NCBI GenBank assembly: GCA_009761415.1
Contig: QUOL01000014.1
Span: 930,001 to 994,000, forward strand
From: Sarcomyxa edulis
Lineage: Eukaryota; Basidiomycota; Agaricomycetes; Agaricales; Mycenaceae
DNA length: 64,000 nt
Reading direction: 5' to 3'
The position numbers and the translations under genes were made by a program. Shown here piece after piece: positions 56,491 to 64,000 of this stretch; the stretch's first letter is position 1; each line of letters opens with the position of its first letter. Under the pieces are notes generated by a model, which worked only from the letters and a program-made list of their open reading frames with translations, ran no database searches and was not told the origin of the DNA.

Positions 56491-57590
56491 ATGCTATCTT
56501 CAGTCCTACGAGCAAGACCACGATACCCTACCTCCACACCATTCCTCCTGCATCCCCAATACCGCTCCTACGCACGTAAACGCGATCTCATAGAACAACC
56601 ATCCGAACCCGGGCTAGTCCTCTGGAAAGGTCCCCCACCTACAAAATCAGAACAATCAGAACAAGGACCGACCGATACTGACCCAACCCCGGAACAACTC
56701 AAGAGAAGGGTCAAAGTAGACCCCAATCACGGTCTATACGCATTCTTCCGCTACGTCGAGCAAGATGAAGTCAGGGACACGGAGGGGAAGTTGTTGTTGA
56801 AGGCTGTCTCGACGTATACGACTATTGAGAAGCCAATACATGAGTCGGCACTTCAGTCTGGTATGTGATAGGATCGGGCTGCATCGTCGTCGGATTCCTG
56901 GACTAATTGTTTGACTGACTATTAGGGAGAGCATGGCAAGCATCGGAACTACGTCTCAAAAGTTTCCAAGACCTGCACACATTATGGTGGGTGTTGGCCC
57001 GCGAAAAAAATCTACTGGCTACGCAATGGGAACAAGGACGAAGACTTGGTATCCGGGAAGACAAAAATCGACGGGATTTACCCAAGGTCCATATGGTGAG
57101 TGCAAGTAACCCTCATATCGATTCGTTTTTCATTCTCTACCTTGTCTTTCTCGTGATACAGGTCAGAAAGAGCATGGCTCGTATAAAAGCCGTCATCCAA
57201 GAACGCAGGCTAGCGTTCGAAGGTGCTGCGAAACTGGTAGAACAAGAGCTGGAGGAGAAAAAGGAGCAGATTGAGGATCAACGGGTGCTTGCCTTCCAAC
57301 GATCTTTGTGGAAGAAAAACCGAGCAGCGAAGCTCAAGGTATCTCGCGAGATGGCGAAACAACGGGCTGAACTCAAGAAGAAAAAGGCGATCGAGGCGAA
57401 GGAACTGGCTAAGGAAGAGGCGATACAGAAGGCACGCGAAGCAAAGGCGGCAGAACTAGCTGCTTCCAAAACCAAGAAACGCAAGAATCAAGTCCCCCTC
57501 GTCGGCGATGCACGTCCTGGTCTACTAGCGAGCGCAGCTCTGTTCGGAGAGTCACCCAGTAGTCATAACGGTAGCCAGCCACGGTCATAA
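56491..57590 (+). CDS. MRPL47: Mitochondrial ribosomal protein uL29m (MRPL47/MRPL4)
   Basis: Start ATG 56491, stop TAA 57588-57590, three or more exons. The N-terminus LSSVLRARPRYPTSTPFLLH is an Arg-rich presequence. Then VDPNHGLYAFFR, and, across an intron (about 56862-56923), GRAWQASELRLKSFQDLHTL, WWVLAREKNLLATQWEQGRR, LGIREDKNRRDLPKVHM and VRKSMARIKAVIQERR, which are the MRP-L47 family hallmarks. A Lys/Glu/Ala-rich coiled-coil tail of about 100 residues follows (ELKKKKAIEAKELAKEEAIQ), longer than bacterial uL29. It is part of the large mitochondrial ribosomal subunit near the exit tunnel. Confidence 0.93.
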
Positions 57591-58503
57591 GTACAGTAGG
57601 AGAGTGCTTTGCATTTTAATTCTTCTCATTCTTCGGATTTCTTCATACTCCAATGCGTGTTACGAGAGCCCCAAGTCAACATATCGCTCGACACCCAACA
57701 ATCCTTCACAGCTCCGTCTTCGTACATTTCGATCTGCCTCCTTCCTTTCCTCAGAAGATGTTCTATGGTGCTAACGTCGCGAGAAGTGATTCCCTTGGCT
57801 TGCGTATGGAATGTGTAGCGAATGTAAAGGGAGAATTTCGGTTGGGCCGAAGGAGGTTTTGTACGAACTATTCGGAGGGCCCTGCTTGCAATTCAGATTT
57901 CAGTCAAAATAATGAGATGATACATCTAGCTCACCGTCTATAGAGTGCTAAGACCTCTTTCTGCAGGCCTGATCGCCTAGCATTGGACATGAAAGATTTG
58001 AGTCTCCAGCGATGGTGAAAGTGAACGTACAAGTTGCGGGGCTTCCCGATCACGTCCTTTCTTCCGAGACTGTAGATTCCTGCCTTGTTGATTCCGAGTT
58101 TTAGACACTCATTACAGTGTACATTCCTATCTAGCCCTCAACGTTACCCAACCTACCAGAAACAAGTGTTTTGAGCCTGAATTGCAGACAGACGAGCAAA
58201 GGATCGAAATTTCACATTTAAAATGGTAAGAACGTATCAAGTTACCTTGAAGCAACATTTCAAGCTCAAATTGATCCTAACGGTCAAGAGCTGATCAGCT
58301 GAACAAACGAAGCAGTGGTGGGGAATAAATGTAACTTCGCATGTACAAGATTGGAAGGACATGTAGAGCATATCATATGAGCTTCGGAGCATGGTGCGGT
58401 AGGGCGAAAGACGCAATGCGAGAGATGGACGTTGAGAAATCAGTCAGTGGCGCAAAGCGTGAGGGGAATTGGAATCAGAGAAAATAACAGAGTAGTGAAT
58501 GAT
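57591..58503. other. Convergent 3' intergenic region
   Basis: About 910 bp between uL29m and eS19 3' ends. Frames of 60-95 codons are open on the plus strand (e.g. 57653-57943) but contain no recognised domain and may be 3' UTR. Confidence 0.35.
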
Positions 58504-59111
58504 CTACTCTTCATCTTCCTCTGCCTCCTCAACCTCCTCCTCCTCCTCATCTTCCTCCTCATCCTTAGCTGCCTCCACAACGGCAGTAGCGATACGGTCC
58601 AAATCCCGCTGACCATCCTGGCTGATTCTTCGCCCTCCATTGTCCGACTGCTCCAAAACACCAATCTTCTCCAAGGACTGGCAGATTTTGCGCTGGACAG
58701 ATGCGGAAGCGTCAGCGTGGTGGGAAGGTCGGTTTCCCCTTCGGTTTCGTCCACCGTGGAGCTTGGCAAGTGCGCCAATTCCAACGTCTTTGCGTAGGTA
58801 GATGTGTCGTGCGACGGCAGCTGTATTATTCACATTCATTTATTAATTACTGCAGAATGAGCGATAGATAATTGAATTGCAAGACTTACCGGCACGGACG
58901 TAGTACCAGTCTGGGTCGTATGGAGCTAGCTCCTTGAACGAGCCAGTTTTGACGAGGTCAACCCACGTTGGGACCTCGAGCTTTCCTGAACGCTTCAGAT
59001 GGGAGGCGTATGCGGTAATGAAGGCATCCGCGCTGGAGAAACTTGGATGAAAATTCTGAGTAAGGGCCGTATGATGGATGGTACGGACCTGATATCTCTT
59101 ACACCAGGCAT
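58504..59111 (-). CDS. RPS19: Cytosolic small-subunit ribosomal protein eS19 (RPS19) with acidic tail
   Basis: Start ATG 59111 (MPGVRDIS), stop TAG 58504-58506, at least three exons. Segments: [45 protein letters not shown] (exon end), [40 protein letters not shown] and [19 protein letters not shown], then [20 protein letters not shown]. These are unmistakable eS19. The protein continues into an acidic tail ([18 protein letters not shown]), making it about 20 residues longer than the yeast or human proteins. eS19 is needed for 18S rRNA processing and 40S head structure. It is head-to-head with an F-box gene (232 bp). Confidence 0.95.
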
Positions 59112-59343
59112 TTTGTTGTATTTTCTTGAGGAAAGGAGCGCGGAGGGCGGAGGCGCGGCGACGAGACGGTTGTGTTGGGGGCAGAAATTAAAGTTCAGTC
59201 GTTTCAAAGACCGCCGGCTTGTCACGCGTGACAGATACATCCATGATCCCACGCGATGATCCCAGTCTCCCTCCTCCGCGACGACCTTCAGCCTCCTTCA
59301 GCAGCCTTCAGCTTGCCCTCAAAACATATACCACTGGGCCGCC
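59112..59343. promoter_or_regulatory. Divergent eS19/F-box promoter with an ACGCGT box
   Basis: 232 bp. A TCACGCGTGA palindrome with core ACGCGT lies at 59224-59229, near the middle. The F-box gene start at 59344 has a near-ideal context (gccgccATGg). Confidence 0.45.
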
Positions 59344-60845
59344 ATGGACTCGAAGTATATCTCACCATGTTGCCGCCCTCAAATTCCAACACCCATCGAC
59401 TCTTTGCCGACCGAATTACTTGCCGAGATATTTGCTTATTGCTCTCATACCGAAGCTCTGTCTTTGATTCGTCTCTCAACCACTCGTCGCTTTTGGAGGG
59501 AGGTGCGCCATCAGGAAATTTATCGTCGCTATCTTCGTCTTGCCTGACTTTGAACAAGATCATCCTTTGGACTCCTCGTCTTTGGCGTTTCATTTCCGTC
59601 GAAGACTGCCGATTGTCCTCAGACCATCAAGCAAAGCTCTGGATAGAACGATCATTTCCATTGACATTTGACGTTGAAATCAACCTCACTTCAACAGACA
59701 CTCCTCTCGCACTATTATCCGTATTTCTTTCTTCTATCGCTCGATGGAGGAGTCTTACACTGACGGGCAAACGATCCGAATACGTTGACATGTCTATCTA
59801 TGATCGCACTTGCCTGCTCTTGTCCCACATGGATATCACCGTCGAAGAACAAGACCTAAACTCAAACTTGGATGATTCCAACGACGAAGATGTTGCCATA
59901 TTTCCGTTCTTACGCAGTTCAATGACCGATGCCCCCTTCTACATGAAAGTCAACATCTCTTCATTTCCTGATCCTAATCTCATGACCGCGATGCAGTTCA
60001 CATCCATTACCATAAATGAAACAACGGGCATGGCCGCATCGATAATTCACTTTCTACGCGCATGTCCTTCACTACATTTCTTCTGTCTTACGGGTTGCCA
60101 GGATAATCAACCGTCTCATGCTCATGCTCAGGCTCCCATCGTCCATCTTCCTTTTCTCCGCACTCTAAAGCTGAAAAATGTCAGTTCCGCACGTATAATC
60201 CTCTCATCTATTCACGGTCCCGCCCTTACCACGCTATGCCTCGCCTATCTGAACGTCGCTTTCCAACTCTGGCATGAGAATGATTATCACGAGGAGGGTG
60301 ACAGCGACGACGAGGCCAATGACTTCTCTCAATCCCCGTCGAGTGATCGAGCTACAGGAATGGGCCTTCGCTCTCTCATCCAACGCTCCAAACCACCATT
60401 GCGATCCCTAGAGATGAATTATAGTGACATGCGCACCAAGGATTTTAAATACCTCTTCGACAGGTTACCCACATTGATGACATTCGCCATCGTCGCCTCG
60501 GATATGTCGGATAGAGTGATTGACCTCTTACGGCCCATTCGTCTGAAGGAGAAGGCAGAGGAAGAGGGTGGACGACGCAAACCCTCAATGCGAGTGCGAT
60601 TGCCTCGTTTACGAATTCTGGAGTTGTACAACTGCCAGCGCCTTTCGGGTCAAGCTGTCATCGATGCCCTCGTCGAACGTGTTAATTTTACCAACCCCGC
60701 GGAACTTACTTGTGAAGTACCTTCCGAAGCGAATGGTGCGCGTTTAGAGGAAGTCTTGATCGCAGGGTGCGATGGTTTCAATTCTGGACACGCGTTTGTG
60801 CTCGCGAACGATATAGGGGACCGTATCGCGTTTCAACATACGTGA
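59344..60845 (+). CDS. F-box protein, LRR-like C-terminus
   Basis: Start ATG 59344; one intron at about 59501-59550 joins TRRFWRE to IILWTPRLWRF; stop TGA 60843-60845; about 480 residues. The F-box is PTPIDSLPTELLAEIFAYCS, HTEALSLIRLSTTRRFWRE and IILWTPRLWRFISVED, a classic pattern. Then come LRR-like segments (PFLRTLKLKNV, PALTTLCLAYLNV, PPLRSLEMNYSDM, LPRLRILELYNCQRL), with an acidic stretch near residue 325 (EEGDSDDEANDFSQ). It probably serves as an SCF ubiquitin-ligase substrate adaptor (family). It is divergent from eS19. Confidence 0.9.
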
Positions 60846-63486
60846 ATGAGAAGGTGCGGTTCGAGGTATCTTTGAGGGGATATTCGAGTCAGTAGAATTC
60901 TGGTCTGGGTCTCATAGATGAAGTTCGTGCGCGGTCCATGACAATTACCATATCCTGCACCTTGAAAACACTATACTCATCGGTCTATAATATAGCTTGA
61001 TCATGATCGTGACATTGTGCGGACTTATGAGTCCTCCGGCCGTGGCACCCACCCACTCTCATCACCGCCAAGTGGCTCTGCCCGTCATCATCAAATGTGA
61101 CTCGGACTTGTGCGTGGCCTCGTCAACTATGCAGTGCAGTTCGTACTATATAACTCGGCGGCACTGCTGTAGAGGCTCTGCTCGTCCACTTCTCTCCTTC
61201 CCTCCTCGGACTCGAAGTCTCAATTGTCGTTGTTCGTGTGCAAGAGCTTGAAATCTTGCTTCGGGTCTATCATCACTCCATATATCCATATATCCAGGAA
61301 GACTATACACAAACGATTTCACTCGAGTTATGTTCAAGGGTCCTCATTGTATCTTGGTGGCATTTGTCAGTCCAACATGGCCGATATCCGCTGCTTACCT
61401 CTCACTCATCTTCGCTGGTTACTGTGTTCTATAACTATGCACTGCTCGTCAGCGATGTGTAGGACTCCGTACCACATCTTTGTTGGTTTCGATCTCGATC
61501 GAAAGGTCCATCATCTTTGAGAAGACCTTCTGTCGTCCTACCCTCTTGTTCTCGGACATCTCCACTTGATTATCTAGCTGGACTCGCATCATCCAGTCTG
61601 CTGAAACTCCTGTTATCAGCGTCATACACGCTTATGATTCGTTAACATCGCGCACCCCTCGAATCTCAAACATATCTTTGCTCTCTCAGGTTCTGTCGAC
61701 CATCTCCCGACTTAGCCAAGAGATCAACCTACTTTCTTGTCTCTCCAATTTACCACTGTTGCTTTTAATCATCATCAGGAACAGTCTTCACATTCTCATC
61801 AGGTTCTCGACAGATATACAAAGGTACTTATGTGATTCGTTTGACTCTTATCATGACGATCACATCAAGCAGATTGACTATACAGCTATAGCTAATCTCG
61901 ACGCTCCGTAAGTCGTACTTCGACTGCTGTAAAGGCAAGTTCTTATTGCAGGTGCTGACTGGGTTAAGTCACTCTTTATTCGAGATCATGTCTGTCGTCT
62001 AATGTCTAGGGCTTAGGAGAATGGACGTCTTGAGGATCTCACTCTACTTCGATACCGTAGTATCATATCTAACTTGCTTCACCTCCAATTATCCGTCAAG
62101 ACGCTGGTCATGCCAATGAACTGTCAAATAACATGGCAAATAGTATCTCCTCGGGTCTTCAACAAGCTCCAACCGAGGCGAGGGAAAATACATGCATGTA
62201 CACCTGTACGATGTCTAGACTCGACATATATGCATCGACGTCGCCATATACGCGTCCGGTACATGTGTATCCACATCAAGAATTCGAAGGAAACCTGGAG
62301 AAGTGGGTCGAGTCGTATGCAGCAGCATATGTGTTGATGGATCCACCTTCGATTTCGACACTCAAAAAAGTATATCGTAATCAGTAACGTTGACGCTGTC
62401 TCCAGAACACTTAGCAAATCATGTTACTTACGACAAGACTCGCCAAGTGTAATCGCCTCGGGGGGCCACCGGGGTTGGACGTGGATAGGTCGTGGCAGAC
62501 GTTTTAAATTGCCTGCCACAGGACTAGTAGTCTCGCACTTGCGTTTGGGTTCTAGTCGGGACATGGCATGGCGCACCGTAGTCGGGTCAATAGACACTAG
62601 CAAGAAAGCTGAGCGAACCAAATCTCAGCGCTAAGCAGTCTAAAACGTTATCCATTTTGCGTATAGAACATCCGATGAATGTCATCAGCTCAAAAGATCA
62701 AGTCAGCAGGCCCTGCAGCACACAGCAAGGTGTGAAGAAGGCGTACGATTTTAGGACCTTAATGAGACAGAAGGCCAGAACCGTCCAATGGAGAAGTGAA
62801 CTCGGAGTACCGGAAATGACAGACGACTTGTATCGATAACGCGGTGTCTTTGACCAAATACGTCCGAATCCGACAGCGTAGGCTCCTCGCAGCGTCGCTC
62901 TGAGCGGCCACGTCGACGTCGCTCTGAGCCTCTCACTGTGGGTGATCAAAAGGAGACTGCGTACGAGATGGCTGTCCCGGTACGGACGGGATTAAGCCAC
63001 TAGACCGGTGCATGTAGAGAGGGAATTGAGAGAGCCATTTTTGATGAGAAGCCTGAATGTTGATGTGAGGACTTCGAGAAGAGGTCTATATGAGGATCCT
63101 CAAAAAGCGCGCGTCTGCATCGAGAGTTCCGACTTGTCGCTCAAGACGATAGCGACCAGTGGGCGTCTAGATTCTGTTGTTACAGCTGTATGAAGAATGT
63201 CAAGTTGAGGTGAGGAGGAAGGATGAACATATGTCGAGAAATAAAAAGTTGAATAAAAATGGATTTGGCGTGCCTCTTCTTCGGTTCGACCGTTTGACAG
63301 GTGCTAAACTTTTTTTTGGTTCATATATAGACGGAATGCCTCCTCTTCAGTCTTCTTCAGGTTATCGGTCCTGCCAGTCCATATCTTGGTCCACACCCTC
63401 AGGCATCCATCCTTAGCCATTCCTTGTCGTCGAGGCTGGATCTCTTCGTTCTCGCGTTCTGAGCGATTGCCAGGACATACACCGCA
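60846..63486. other. 2.6-kb gap without a recognised gene
   Basis: Open frames up to about 100 codons are seen on both strands (for example 61224-61520 and 61678-61911 on plus), but none carries a known motif or clean splice sites. The sequence looks mixed and may include decayed coding sequence. A 12-bp direct repeat cgtcgctctgag occurs twice near 62893-62928. No terminal inverted or long terminal repeats and no transposase or reverse transcriptase motifs were found. Confidence 0.35.
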
Positions 63487-64000
63487 ATGACTCCTCGTAG
63501 AGGCTCCGAACCTCAGCAGGTTCATGATACTCGACCAAAAACCGTGGAACCTACATGGAAAGGGGTCCTGACTTTCCCAGTGAGTCTTTTGGTCCCAAGG
63601 TCGTTGCTTCACGCGCTCACAACAGCCCAGTATCGACTCTGTAATCCTCCTCCGGCGGTAGGGAAAGTCCGGTCGTGTGGGGGTGAGTCAGTATGACTTT
63701 TTGTCGCGTATGCAGTCTAATTCTCTTTGTCTTATCCAGTCACGCCGATCTACAAGGTTCAACTCGATGATATCCTCGATAGAAAGCATCTGCCTCCGCT
63801 GGGTAAAGTTCTTTGTCCAATATGATGGAGCACCACTCATGCATGTCTTTTGGCAGGTCTCAAAGATTTTGAGGTTTGTTTTTGACGCGTTTTGACATCT
63901 TGATACTGACCATTTGACCTAGGAATGGCTTCTCTATGTCGAGCAAAGTCCAGAAAACCTGTGGGTCCTCCTCGAATTGAACTGTCATAATTAACGCCGC
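63487..64000 (+). CDS. RGS-domain protein, N-terminal part, runs off right edge
   Basis: Start ATG 63487 (MTPRRGSEPQQVHDTRPKTV). Exons: EPTWKGVLTFP, then YRLCNPPPAVGKVRSCGG (after a cag acceptor at about 63630), VTPIYKVQLDDILDRKHLPP, GLKDFE and EWLLYVEQSPENL, ending at the window edge. The IYKVxLDDIL, RKHLPPLGLKDFEEWLLYVE and SPENL segments match the start of fungal RGS (regulator of G-protein signalling) domains, which speed GTP hydrolysis by G-alpha subunits. The rest of the RGS domain and any membrane segments lie outside. Introns are about 45-60 nt. Confidence 0.85.

Noticed and set aside
62893..62928. 12-bp direct repeat cgtcgctctgag
   Set aside because: Two short copies within 40 bp are weak evidence of a functional element and are easily produced by chance or slippage.
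60846..63486. Hidden transposon in the gene-poor 2.6-kb gap
   Set aside because: No terminal repeats, target-site duplications or polymerase/transposase motifs were seen; only short open frames of mixed composition.
1..64000. tRNA, rRNA, CRISPR and known mobile elements
   Set aside because: A by-eye scan for TTCGA-type B boxes in tRNA-like context, repeat-spacer arrays, long terminal or inverted repeats and transposase/reverse-transcriptase motifs found none. A tRNAscan or RepeatMasker run would be needed to be certain.
1..64000. Biosynthetic gene cluster around the 2OG oxygenase
   Set aside because: Neighbours are replication, tRNA and mitochondrial ribosome genes. No PKS, NRPS, terpene synthase or P450 is present.

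Overview
The window is nuclear DNA from a filamentous basidiomycete, most likely an agaricomycete. Genes are dense on both strands and most are cut by many short (about 45-70 nt) GT-AG introns. Characteristic agaricomycete families are present: a FunK1-type kinase, a DUF6533-like membrane protein, several F-box-like proteins and a GH71 alpha-1,3-glucanase. The genus cannot be named from sequence alone. All gene models were spliced by eye from reading frames and splice consensus, so exon edges may be off by a few bases and some first exons are uncertain.

Layout. 1-10.5 kb: SEN1-type RNA/DNA helicase (minus, runs off the left edge), head-to-head with translin (plus); SGF29-type SAGA subunit (minus), head-to-head with an Hsp20 chaperone (plus) that has a perfect heat-shock element. 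11-17 kb (all plus): POLE4/CHRAC-like histone-fold protein, a 2-oxoglutarate/Fe(II) oxygenase, an Arc1/EMAPII tRNA-binding cofactor and mitochondrial ribosomal protein uL6m. 18-20.8 kb: a secreted histidine-rich repeat protein with no family I recognise (plus), convergent with an IMPACT/YIH1-like protein (minus). 21.7-25.4 kb: a doubtful small gene, a YEA4-like UDP-sugar transporter (minus) and a stretch of probably decayed coding sequence. 25.8-30.8 kb (plus): pyruvate decarboxylase and a secreted GH71 glucanase. 31.5-38.5 kb: an uncharacterised Cys-motif protein (minus), an Mps1/TTK-type kinase (plus) and a FunK1-like probable pseudokinase (plus). 39.2-48.5 kb: DUF6533-like membrane protein (minus) back-to-back with a small membrane protein (plus); F-box protein with a split F-box (minus) back-to-back with an isoprenylcysteine-methyltransferase-like protein (plus); V-ATPase subunit d (minus); second F-box protein (minus). 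48.6-64 kb: MFS transporter (plus), long F-box-like protein (minus), NDUFAF6-like complex I assembly factor (minus) head-to-head with mitochondrial uL29m (plus), ribosomal protein eS19 (minus) head-to-head with another F-box protein (plus), about 2.6 kb without a recognisable gene, and the start of an RGS-domain protein (plus) that runs off the right edge.

Most genes are ordinary housekeeping genes rather than one pathway. Recurring themes are divergent gene pairs on 100-500 bp shared promoters, several carrying paired ACGCGT elements, and four F-box-like genes within about 19 kb. No CRISPR array, tRNA, rRNA or intact mobile element was seen. The most novel-looking items are the secreted protein with two gap-free 86-residue His-rich repeats, the in-frame mitochondrial-leader-like start upstream of the Arc1 homologue, the FunK1 copy with a lost DFG aspartate, and the F-box split by an acidic insert.
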